Source: Streptomyces sp. NRRL F-5123 (lineage in GTDB: Bacteria > Actinomycetota > Actinomycetes > Streptomycetales > Streptomycetaceae). Taken from it: 64,000 bases of DNA. The DNA lies in NCBI RefSeq assembly GCF_000721495.1, contig NZ_JOHY01000045.1, positions 1 through 64,000 of the forward strand. The letters run 5' to 3'. Below the pieces are notes generated by a model that ran no database searches, was not told where the DNA came from, and saw only the letters and a program-made list of their open reading frames with translations. A program made the translations under genes and the position numbers. Shown here piece by piece: positions 26,757 to 34,549 of this stretch (positions within the stretch are counted from its first letter, which is position 1; each line of letters opens with the position of its first letter).

Positions 26757-27332
26757 ATGGCTACGACCACCTCCCTCGACGCCCGCCAGGCCCGTGCCCG
26801 GCTGGACGACCTCACGGTCATCGACGTGCGGACCGCCGGCGAGTACGCCGGCGGCCACATACCCGGCGCGCTCAACGTCCCGCTCGACCGGCTCGACGAT
26901 GCCCTCCCCGGCATCCGGGACGCCGCCGAGCGCGGCCCCGTCCTGGTGGTGTGCGCCTCCGGCGCCCGCTCGGAGAACGCCTGCCGCACCCTCGCCCGGC
27001 ACGGCATCGAGGCCGCCACCCTCACCGGCGGCACCGGCGCCTGGGCGGCCGAGGGCCACGACCTCGCCCGCCCGCAGGGCAGCCCGCGCGCCGTCTGGGC
27101 CATGGAGCGGCAGGTCCGGTTCACCGCGAGCCTCATCATCCTGCTCGGCCTCGCGCTGGGCTTCTTCGTCCACCCGGCCTTCCTGCTGCTGTCCGCCGGC
27201 ATCTGCGGCGGGCTGATCTTCTCCGCCCTGACCGACACCTGCGGCATGGCCGTCGTGCTGGGCAAGCTCCCGCACAACCGCCCCCGCGCCGCCGACCTCG
27301 ACGCCACGCTGGCCCGGCTGCGCGGCCGCTGA
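26757..27332 (+). CDS. Rhodanese-DUF2892 membrane protein (YgaP-like)
   Basis: This 191-residue protein joins an N-terminal rhodanese domain (about 1-105, with VIDVRTAGEYAGGHIPGALN and loop CASGARSE) to two closely spaced membrane helices (about 122-165, including CGGLIFSALTDTCGMA). This is the layout of YgaP, a membrane-anchored sulfurtransferase. The active Cys is near residue 63. AGGA precedes the ATG. It lies in the same sulfur island but has its own upstream region with a TetR-type palindrome. Confidence 0.88.
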   Translation: MATTTSLDARQARARLDDLTVIDVRTAGEYAGGHIPGALNVPLDRLDDALPGIRDAAERGPVLVVCASGARSENACRTLARHGIEAATLTGGTGAWAAEGHDLARPQGSPRAVWAMERQVRFTASLIILLGLALGFFVHPAFLLLSAGICGGLIFSALTDTCGMAVVLGKLPHNRPRAADLDATLARLRGR

Positions 27333-27357
27333 CCCGCGGCAGGGCAGGAGGCGCCAC

Positions 27358-27416
27358 GAGCCGGCGAGGCGGTGGAACACGCCTCACCAAGAGCCGGCGA
27401 GGCGGCGGAACACGCC
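27358..27416. repeat. Direct repeat upstream of cyanate hydratase
   Basis: A 26-bp sequence starting GAGCCGGCGAGGCGG and ending GGAACACGCC occurs at 27358-27383 and again at 27391-27416 with one mismatch, a period of 33. A short third echo (GAAACACGCC) follows. No family was recognised. Confidence 0.6.
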
Positions 27417-27497
27417 CGAAACACGCCTGACGTACCATCACCCCCCTACCAGCGGCCCGGTGACCCACCGGGCTCCCGGGCGGGGAGGTCCCGAGCG

Positions 27498-27989
27498 ATG
27501 AGCGACGCAGGGAAAGACGGCGTGCCGGGCGGTCTTCCGCCCCGCATGGACCGCGACGAGATCACGGCCGCGATCGTCGCCGCCAGGCTGGCCAAGGGCC
27601 TGACCTGGCAGAAGCTGGCCGACGAGATCGGGCGGCCGGTGGTCTGGAGCACCGCGGCACTGCTCGGGCAGCACCCGCTCCCGCCGGACGCCGCACTCCG
27701 GGTCGTCCGGCTGCTCGACCTGCCCGACGAGGCCGTGCCGGTGCTCGCCGCCGTCCCGCACCGCGGGGCGGGCGGGGTGCCGACCGATCCGACCATCTAC
27801 CGCCTCCACGAGGCGGTGCAGGTCTACGGCCCGGCCCTGAAGGAGCTGATCCACGAGCAGTTCGGCGACGGGATCATGAGCGCGATCAACTTCAAGGTGG
27901 ACATCGGGACCGCGACACACGACGGGGCCGCGCACGTCGTCATCACCTTCGACGGGAAGTTCCTGCCCTACAGCTGGCCCAACGACTGA
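27498..27989 (+). CDS. cynS: Cyanate hydratase (cyanase)
   Basis: This 163-residue enzyme decomposes cyanate with bicarbonate to ammonia and CO2. The N-terminal part is a lambda-repressor-like helical domain (LTWQKLADEIGRP). The C-terminal part holds the catalytic Arg and Glu in YRLHEAVQVYG and the Ser in GDGIMSAINF, the known triad of CynS. GGGGAGG precedes the ATG at 27498. It stands next to rhodanese genes, which fits joint handling of cyanide, thiocyanate and cyanate. Confidence 0.93.
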   Translation: MSDAGKDGVPGGLPPRMDRDEITAAIVAARLAKGLTWQKLADEIGRPVVWSTAALLGQHPLPPDAALRVVRLLDLPDEAVPVLAAVPHRGAGGVPTDPTIYRLHEAVQVYGPALKELIHEQFGDGIMSAINFKVDIGTATHDGAAHVVITFDGKFLPYSWPND

Positions 27990-27992
27990 ACC

Positions 27993-28018
27993 GGCCGCCC
28001 CGCCCGCGCCCGGCGGCC
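27993..28018. terminator. Short hairpin between convergent genes
   Basis: GGCCGCC and GGCGGCC form a 7-bp stem in the 31-base gap between convergent cynS and the regulator gene, so it could end transcription from both sides. Confidence 0.45.
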
Positions 28019-28020
28019 CG

Positions 28021-28995
28021 TCACAGCCAGCCGCGGCGCATCGCCTGGGTGCCGGCCTGGAAGCGGCTGGTCGCACCCAGGCGCCGGGTGAGGTCGGCGA
28101 TACGGCGCCGCAGCGTGCGCTGGCTGAGGTCCAGCTGCCGGGCGATCGCCTCGTCCTTGAGCCCGGCGTTGAGCAGCTGCAGCAGCGCCCGGTCCTCCTC
28201 GGCGATCTCCGGGTGGACCTGCACGGCGGCGCCGGGGGCGGCGAAGATCGGCGTGCCCTGGGCCCAGTGGACCTCGAACAGCTCGGTCAGCGCGTCGCTG
28301 AGCCCGGACTGCCGGACCAGCACCGCCGCGGTCCGCATCCCCTCGTCGCTGCCGGTGAGCGGCACCAGCGCCTCCCGCCGGTCGACCACGATCAGCTTCG
28401 TCGGCACCCGGGGCAGCACCCGGGCCTGCTCGCCCAGCGCCACCAGGTCCCGCAGCCGCTCCGCGTACTCCGGCACGGCCAGCACCTCGCCCGCATAGGC
28501 GGCGCGCACGCTCACCCCGCGGGCCAGCAGGGTGCGTTCGGCCTCGGAGGTGCTGCCGTAGGAGGTGACGTACGGCGGCGTGTCGAAGGCCAGCACCTCG
28601 CGTTCCGCGCTCGCCAGCAGCTCCTCGACCCGCCGGGTGATCCGGGCCGGGCCCTCGATCACCTCCACCATCAGCCGCGGGTCCGCACGCAGGCTGCGCT
28701 CGTGGAATTCCGCGGCGTACGCCTCCACGGACGAGGCCACGCGCTCCAGCTCCGCCTGCCGGGCGCGGATGAGCGAGGCCAGCCCGGTGCGCGGGTCGAC
28801 CGGCGCGTACTGCGCGGGGCGGCCCGCACGGCAGCCCGCCAGGCCCGCGGCCACCAGGCCGTCGAGCGCCAGCCTGGCGCGGGCGGGCGGTACGTCGAGG
28901 AGCTCGGCCAGCGCGCCGGCCGTCAGCGACTCCTGACGCAGCAGCACCTGGTAGGCGCGCTCCGCGCATTCGTCAAGACCGATCGGCTCCAGCAC
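28021..28995 (-). CDS. TrmB-like/LuxR-type transcriptional regulator, first cassette
   Basis: This 324-residue protein has a TrmB-like winged helix at the N terminus (about 10-75), a central phospholipase-D-like sensor region (about 110-245) and a C-terminal LuxR-type helix-turn-helix (LKDEAIARQLDLSQRTLRRRIADL). A GTG at 28995 is the best start. It is divergent from the S53 protease gene, and a cluster of four TGGCCA words lies in the shared promoter region. A paralogue with the same ending (RFQAG.QA..RGWL) occurs beside the M4 protease. Control of the adjacent protease is inferred. Confidence 0.83.
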   Translation of the reverse strand: MLEPIGLDECAERAYQVLLRQESLTAGALAELLDVPPARARLALDGLVAAGLAGCRAGRPAQYAPVDPRTGLASLIRARQAELERVASSVEAYAAEFHERSLRADPRLMVEVIEGPARITRRVEELLASAEREVLAFDTPPYVTSYGSTSEAERTLLARGVSVRAAYAGEVLAVPEYAERLRDLVALGEQARVLPRVPTKLIVVDRREALVPLTGSDEGMRTAAVLVRQSGLSDALTELFEVHWAQGTPIFAAPGAAVQVHPEIAEEDRALLQLLNAGLKDEAIARQLDLSQRTLRRRIADLTRRLGATSRFQAGTQAMRRGWL

Positions 28996-29052
28996 CCTGC
29001 CGCCCCCTCGTCCCTCTGCCGGGTTTTGACCTGATTCGGCCCGGCCCCGGTG

Positions 29053-29085
29053 TGGCCACGTGTGGCCATTGGCCATAAGTGGCCA
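29053..29085. promoter_or_regulatory. Four TGGCCA boxes in the regulator-protease divergent promoter
   Basis: TGGCCA occurs at 29053, 29063, 29070 and 29080, a symmetrical 10/7/10 spacing. The third box is followed by TAAGT, and the motif TGGCCA(C/T)AAGT recurs at 34453 in the second cassette. It is a strong candidate binding site for the TrmB/LuxR-type regulators. Confidence 0.6.
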
Positions 29086-29168
29086 ACCGAACCACTCCCT
29101 TGTCACCCCCGTGAGCTGCAACTCTACGACCTCCCCCCTTCGTGGTGACAAGGAGTTACGAGCCCCCG

Positions 29169-32100
29169 ATGAAAATCCGAGCAAAGGCCCTGCGAGGCGG
29201 TGCGCTGGCCGCGGCCCTGGCCACAGCCGCCGCCGTGCTGGCGGCCCCCGCGGCGCATTCCGAACCGTCCGACCACGTCATACGCCTGAACGCCGCCCAG
29301 CTGGCGAAGCTGAGCGCCAAGTACACCCCGATGAGCGACGGAACGCCCGGCCTGGTGGCAGCGGCCGCAAAGGCCGGCGGCTCCCAGGGCGACGCGGCCG
29401 GGACGTCGGACCCGGCGGCGCCGCAGACCGCCACGTCGCCGTCCGTCGACGAGCAGACGAACTGGCAGACCGCGCGCGGCGCCGCGTCCACGCTGGCCCT
29501 GAACGGCACCGGCGACTGGGTCGCGCTGTTCGGCAGCGGCTCGGTCACCCGGTACGACGCCCACGGCGACCCGGTGTGGCAGCGCACTACGCACTCCCTG
29601 TACTCCGACTGGCACGTGACGCCGCAGAGCAGCCTCCAGCAGGAGGAGTACACGGCGTCCATGTACGAGGGCTACAACCCGTACAACCCGTCGTCGACCG
29701 GCAAGCACCCCTACGCGCAGGCGGACTTCAACCACGACGGCGTCGCCGACGTGGCGGTGGCCTACTCGGTCGGCGACAACCCGGTGCGCAGCTTCACCAG
29801 CCCCGGCTCGGCCCTGTCGACCGGCACCTTCGTCAGCGTCCTGGACGGCCGCACCGGCCGGATGCTGTGGCACCGGCTCGTGCCCGGCTACGTCGGGTCG
29901 ATGCTGGTGCAGGACGGCAAGCTGGTCGTGGCCGAGCGCACCGGCCCCGACTGGGACCTGGACCCGGTCGCGGAGCAGGGCGGCAGCCGCAGCTCGCTCA
30001 CCGCCTACTCCTTCGCCGGCGGCGCCGAAGGCCTCACCGCACGCACCGCGTGGACGTACAGCACCGGGGCGCCCTGGGCCTCCTGGTCCGACGTCGAGCC
30101 GATGACCGGCGGGCGGATCACCGCCGGCTGGACCGACACCCCGTTCGGCCTGGGCAGCCCGCGCCCGGCGGCCGGCCACGTGGTGGTCGTCGACGCGGCC
30201 ACCGGTCACGTCAGCGTGGACACCAGGACCCCCGGCTACCCGCGCATCGTGCACCAGGACCCGGACTCGGACCGGGTGCTGGTCGCCGAGCAGAACGACC
30301 CCTACGACGCCGTGCGCTGGGACCTGACCGCGTACGACGCCCGTACCGGCTCCCGCTCGGTGCTCGCCTCGCGTGAGGGCACCATCCCCGAGGCGTTCCT
30401 CGTCAACGGCCAGGCGCACGGCGAGCAGGCGCGGTACGCCGTCGCCGAACTCGGCATCGACCCGGTGACGCTGGCCGACGGCCAGAGCACGGTGTCCGGC
30501 TGGGACGAGCAGGGGAAGACGGTGTGGCACCACCAGACCGCCAGCACCGTCGGCGAAGCCAACGCCCCGACCCTGTCCCTGGCGCTCGACCCGCACGGGC
30601 ACGGCCAGGTCCTCGCCACCGTCGCCGACGCCACCGCGGTGACGGCCGCGACGCCCGAGGGCCTGTACCACATGCAGCTGCTCGCGTTCGACGCCCGCGA
30701 CGGCGGGGTCATGTGGCGGCGCGAGGGCGACGTCACCGGCGACCAGGTGACGCCCTACCAGGGCCGCCTGCTCACTGTCGGCTACGACGCCACCGCCTGG
30801 TCGATCGACCCGCAGCACGGTGATGCCACCGCGCTGCCGCTGCTGGGCGACCTGTACTCGGCGGTCTCGGCCGACGTGAACGGCGACGGCGTCAGCGACC
30901 TGGTCGCCGGCGGTCAGAGCCACGGCCTCTTCGCGCTCGACGGCCGCTCGCTGAAGAGCAGCACGCCGCGCATCCTGTGGCACGCCGCCGTCAGCGGAGC
31001 CGTCCACCAGGTCCAGCTGGCCCAGGTCGCCGACAGCCGGGGCACCGAGGCGACGCGCCTGGTCGCCGCCACCTCCGGCGGTTTCGCGGTGCTCGACCCG
31101 CACAGCGGCCGTGTCACGGCAGACGTGGCCACGGGCGCCTTCCAGTACGGCGTGACCGTGACCGGCGGCGAGATCGTCGCCACCGGCGCCAAGGGCGTCA
31201 GCGCCTACACCGCGGACGGAACCGCCCGCTGGACCTACCGCCCCGCGGGCACCGACGGCAAGCACGTCGTCTACTCCACACCCGCCACCGACGGCCAGGG
31301 CCGGCTGTTCCTGGAGTACGGCGGCACCCTGTCCGGCTTCGGCACCGGTGCCAGCGACCCGGCCCCGACCGCCGTCGCGCTCGACGCCGCCGCAGGCACC
31401 CAGCTGTGGAGCGAGCGGCCCACGGGCCTGACGGCCACCTGGATCGAGCAGCAGGCCGGCGCCTTCGCCGACCCGGCCATCCCGTCCGCCGGCGGCCACG
31501 GCGTCGCCTTCGCCTTCGGCGGCAACACGCCGGGCGAACCGCACCAGGTCCAGATCGTGGACGGCCGGACCGGCAAGGTCGTCTCGGCACGCGACACGAT
31601 CGGGTCGAACACCTTCCAGGGCTTCGCGGCCTCGCAGAAGTACGGCCTGGTCGAGCTGCACGCCTTCGAGGTGACGGTCTACCCGGCCGACGGCAGCGCC
31701 GCGTACGACGTCCGCATGAACGTCAACCCGCAGCAGGGCGTGTTCGTGACGACGACGGGTGGCAAGGAGACCTTCGTCATGGGCGTCGGCGGGATCGAGC
31801 AGTTCGACCAGCCCTTCCCGCAGCCCGAGGACACCCTGGCCGCCACCAGCGAGGCGTTCTCGCAGTTCGCCGGCTCGGTCACCCCGGTGACCCTCACCGG
31901 TGCCGGAGCCGGCACCGAGTTGGTCGGCCTGCCGCGCGACTGGGCCGCGTACGCGCTCAACCAGGAGGTCGGTACGTACGGCGCCGACATGGCGGCGCCC
32001 GACGCCTTCCCGCACGGTGTGACGGTCCAGCAGGTCACCGACACGGCGAAGGCGGCGAAGCCCGCGCCGAAGTCGCTGCTGAAGTCGCCCGCCGCCGGCG

Positions 32101-33242
32101 CGGCGGCAGCCCCCGTCAAGGACCCGGCCCTGCCGAGCGGCACCGCCACCCCCTCGCTGAAGGTCCAGGCCTCGGTGCGGGTCTCCCCGCACGACACGAT
32201 CGAGACCACCCGCGGCTACACCCCGCAGCAGATCCAGGCCCGGCTCGGCCTGACCGGTGACGGCACCGGCCAGACCATCGCCGTCGTCGACGCCTACGAC
32301 TACCCGAACGCGACGTCCGACCTGAACCACTTCGCCGACCACTTCGGCCTGCCGCAGACCTGCGACAGCGTCCCGGCCGGCACGGACTGCTTCGACTTCC
32401 GGCAGGTCTACGCCGACGGCACGCGGCCCGAGGCGGACGCGGGCTGGGAGGAGGAGGAAGCCCTCGACATCGAGTGGGCGCACTCCGTCGCACCGCACGC
32501 CAAGATCGTGCTGGTCGAGGCCGCCGACGCCTCCGCCGCCGGCCTCTACCGGGCCGTCGACAGGGCCGCGGCGCTGCACCCGGCGGCGGTGAGCAACAGC
32601 TGGGGCATGTCGGAGTTCTCCGAGGAGTCCTTCTACGACGGCCACTGCAAGCTCGCCGACTCCGTCTGCACCCAGTCCACGGGTGACGCCGGCTACCCCG
32701 CGGGCTACTCCAGCACCAACCCCAACGCCCTGGCCATCGGCGGCACCAACCTCCAGCTGGACGCCGACGGCACCACCCTGGGCGAGACGGCATGGCGCTC
32801 CACCGGCGGCGGCCTGAGCTACTTCGAGAAGCGCCCCGCCTACCAGGACGGTGTGCAGGACTCGGCGTACCGGGCCACCCCGGACGTCAGCTTCGTCGCC
32901 GACCCGCGGACCGGCGTCGCCGTCTACACCACCGCCCTCGGCGACCCCGAGTGGCTGGAGGTCGGCGGCACCAGCCTGTCCGCCCCGGTCTGGGGCGCGC
33001 TGCTGACCGCCACCGACCAGCTGCGCGCCACCGCGGGCAAGCACCCGCTGGCCGTGGCCGGTCCGGACGGGGACACCGCCCACGGCGACGTCTACGGGCT
33101 CGGGGACAAGCTCAACGACGTCACCGCCGGCTCCAACGGAGCGTGCGGCTCCGAGTGCACCGCGGGGCCCGGCTACGACACCGTGACCGGCCTCGGCTCC
33201 CCGCTCGCGGGCGTCGACACGGCGCTGGCCGCGATGAAGTGA
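29169..33242 (+). CDS. Secreted beta-propeller/S53 (sedolisin) peptidase fusion
   Basis: This protein of 1357 residues begins with a Sec signal (1 to about 32). A long beta-propeller-like region (about 90-950) contains two calcium-type FG-GAP motifs, DFNHDGVADV (about 187) and DVNGDGVSDL (about 569). An S53 peptidase domain forms the C terminus (about 1010-1357), with Glu/Asp in EEEEALDIEW, the oxyanion Asp in STGDAGY and the nucleophile Ser in GGTSLSAPVW (about 1268). Most S53 enzymes carry a pro-kumamolisin propeptide; none is evident and the propeller takes its place. AAGGAG lies 14 bases before the ATG. Extracellular proteolysis is inferred. Confidence 0.88.
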   Translation: MKIRAKALRGGALAAALATAAAVLAAPAAHSEPSDHVIRLNAAQLAKLSAKYTPMSDGTPGLVAAAAKAGGSQGDAAGTSDPAAPQTATSPSVDEQTNWQTARGAASTLALNGTGDWVALFGSGSVTRYDAHGDPVWQRTTHSLYSDWHVTPQSSLQQEEYTASMYEGYNPYNPSSTGKHPYAQADFNHDGVADVAVAYSVGDNPVRSFTSPGSALSTGTFVSVLDGRTGRMLWHRLVPGYVGSMLVQDGKLVVAERTGPDWDLDPVAEQGGSRSSLTAYSFAGGAEGLTARTAWTYSTGAPWASWSDVEPMTGGRITAGWTDTPFGLGSPRPAAGHVVVVDAATGHVSVDTRTPGYPRIVHQDPDSDRVLVAEQNDPYDAVRWDLTAYDARTGSRSVLASREGTIPEAFLVNGQAHGEQARYAVAELGIDPVTLADGQSTVSGWDEQGKTVWHHQTASTVGEANAPTLSLALDPHGHGQVLATVADATAVTAATPEGLYHMQLLAFDARDGGVMWRREGDVTGDQVTPYQGRLLTVGYDATAWSIDPQHGDATALPLLGDLYSAVSADVNGDGVSDLVAGGQSHGLFALDGRSLKSSTPRILWHAAVSGAVHQVQLAQVADSRGTEATRLVAATSGGFAVLDPHSGRVTADVATGAFQYGVTVTGGEIVATGAKGVSAYTADGTARWTYRPAGTDGKHVVYSTPATDGQGRLFLEYGGTLSGFGTGASDPAPTAVALDAAAGTQLWSERPTGLTATWIEQQAGAFADPAIPSAGGHGVAFAFGGNTPGEPHQVQIVDGRTGKVVSARDTIGSNTFQGFAASQKYGLVELHAFEVTVYPADGSAAYDVRMNVNPQQGVFVTTTGGKETFVMGVGGIEQFDQPFPQPEDTLAATSEAFSQFAGSVTPVTLTGAGAGTELVGLPRDWAAYALNQEVGTYGADMAAPDAFPHGVTVQQVTDTAKAAKPAPKSLLKSPAAGAAAAPVKDPALPSGTATPSLKVQASVRVSPHDTIETTRGYTPQQIQARLGLTGDGTGQTIAVVDAYDYPNATSDLNHFADHFGLPQTCDSVPAGTDCFDFRQVYADGTRPEADAGWEEEEALDIEWAHSVAPHAKIVLVEAADASAAGLYRAVDRAAALHPAAVSNSWGMSEFSEESFYDGHCKLADSVCTQSTGDAGYPAGYSSTNPNALAIGGTNLQLDADGTTLGETAWRSTGGGLSYFEKRPAYQDGVQDSAYRATPDVSFVADPRTGVAVYTTALGDPEWLEVGGTSLSAPVWGALLTATDQLRATAGKHPLAVAGPDGDTAHGDVYGLGDKLNDVTAGSNGACGSECTAGPGYDTVTGLGSPLAGVDTALAAMK

Positions 33243-33321
33243 CGGTCCACCGGGGAGGACCGGGCGGGGGCCCGGCCATCCCCGGACGGGGCGCGTCCGG
33301 AGGGGAGCGCCCTACGGACCG

Positions 33322-33360
33322 GGGGCCGGCTCACACCGCTCGCGCGGGTGAGCCGGCCCC
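33322..33360. terminator. Bidirectional terminator between convergent genes
   Basis: GGGGCCGGCTCAC and GTGAGCCGGCCCC form a perfect 13-bp stem with a 13-base loop between the S53 fusion gene and the second regulator. Confidence 0.8.
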
Positions 33361-33398
33361 TCGGCGTCTCAGGCCGTGAGCCGGGCCTCTCCCACGTC

Positions 33399-34406
33399 TC
33401 AGGCGGTGAGCCAGCCCCGCAGCGTCGCCTGGACGCCGGCCTGGAAGCGGGTCTCGACGTTCAGCATCTGCATCAGCCGGGTGATACGGCGGCGGACGGT
33501 GTGCACGTGCACGCCGAGCCGCCGCGCTATCGCCTCGTCCTTGAGCCCGGCCGCGAGCAGCGTCAGCAGCTCGCGGTCCTCCGCCGCGGCCTCGCCGTGC
33601 GCCGCCGCCCCGATCGGCAGCGCGCGCTCCCACACCGCCTCGAAGAGCGGCGTCAGCGTGTGGCCCAGCAGCGAGTCGCTGACCACCAGCGCCCGTGCCG
33701 TCGGATCGGCGGCCTCGGTCGGCGGCAGCAGCGTGATCCGCCGGTCGACCGTGATGAGCTTCGTCGGAAGGTCGGCGCCCACCCTGATCTGCACGCCCTG
33801 AGCGGCCAGTTCGGCGAGCCCCTCGGCCCGGCCGGGGTAGCGCAGCCCCTCGCGGTCGACGACCACCCGCACCTGCACGCCGCGCCGGACCGGGCCCGCC
33901 ACGTCCAGCGGGGCGGGCATCCCGTCGGGCGCGCTCCCGGCGTACGGCGGGCGGTCCAGGAGGGCCACCTCGACCTGCGCGGAGGCCAGCAGCCCCGCCG
34001 CGCGCTGCGCGATGGCCTCCCGGCCGCCGATCGCCTCGATACCCGCGGCGCGCACGTGGTGGGCGTCGCCCAGCAGTTGCTCGCTCGCCCGGTCCACCGA
34101 ACCGGTCAGCTCCTCCAGCGCCGCCGAGCGCACGAGCAGTTCGGCCTGGTGGTGGTGGATCAGGCCGCGCAGCGCGGTGGCCGGAGCGGCCGCCCGGGGC
34201 AGCGCGCCCCTCCCCGCGGAGGGGACGGTGAAGCCGCGCTCGGCCAGCCATGCGAGGGCCGCGGTGACGCGCCGCGCGGGCAGGTCCAGGTCCCGCGCCA
34301 GGGCGGCGCGTGAGGCCGCGGGCCCGCCCAGCAGCGCCGCGTAGACCCTGAGTTCGTCCTCGCCGAGGCCGAGCGCCCGCCACTGCGCCTGCACTTCCTC
34401 CCGCAT
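33399..34406 (-). CDS. TrmB-like/LuxR-type transcriptional regulator, second cassette
   Basis: This 335-residue paralogue of the regulator at 28021 has the same three parts: a TrmB-like winged helix (about 12-75), a central sensor region, and a C-terminal LuxR-like helix-turn-helix (LKDEAIARRLGVHVHTVRRRITRL). The ATG at 34406 and an adjacent GTG are both possible starts. It is transcribed away from the M4 protease gene. The shared region holds the inverted repeat GGACAC-ACAA-GTGTCC and a TGGCCACAAGT motif like that of the first cassette, which supports control of the protease. Confidence 0.83.
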   Translation of the reverse strand: MREEVQAQWRALGLGEDELRVYAALLGGPAASRAALARDLDLPARRVTAALAWLAERGFTVPSAGRGALPRAAAPATALRGLIHHHQAELLVRSAALEELTGSVDRASEQLLGDAHHVRAAGIEAIGGREAIAQRAAGLLASAQVEVALLDRPPYAGSAPDGMPAPLDVAGPVRRGVQVRVVVDREGLRYPGRAEGLAELAAQGVQIRVGADLPTKLITVDRRITLLPPTEAADPTARALVVSDSLLGHTLTPLFEAVWERALPIGAAAHGEAAAEDRELLTLLAAGLKDEAIARRLGVHVHTVRRRITRLMQMLNVETRFQAGVQATLRGWLTA

Positions 34407-34435
34407 CACACCTGCGATCTTGCTGCGCGCACCCA

Positions 34436-34463
34436 GGACACACAAGTGTCCATGGCCACAAGT
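34436..34463. promoter_or_regulatory. Candidate operator in the second regulator-protease region
   Basis: GGACAC-ACAA-GTGTCC (34436-34451) is a 6-bp inverted repeat, followed at once by TGGCCACAAGT (34453-34463), which resembles the TGGCCATAAGT of the first cassette at 29070. Confidence 0.55.
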
Positions 34464-34549
34464 ACGCACCCGGGAAGCGTTGTTCGCGGCCCCTGTCCGG
34501 CATTTCGATGTCCGCGTCCGTTCATGTATCGCGCTCCGAAGGGAAGACC

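Noticed and set aside
29124..33083. A long open frame antisense to the S53 fusion gene
   Set aside because: High GC content leaves stop-free frames opposite real genes. The product is low-complexity Gly/Arg/Val-rich text with no domain, while the plus strand has a signal peptide, repeats and catalytic motifs.
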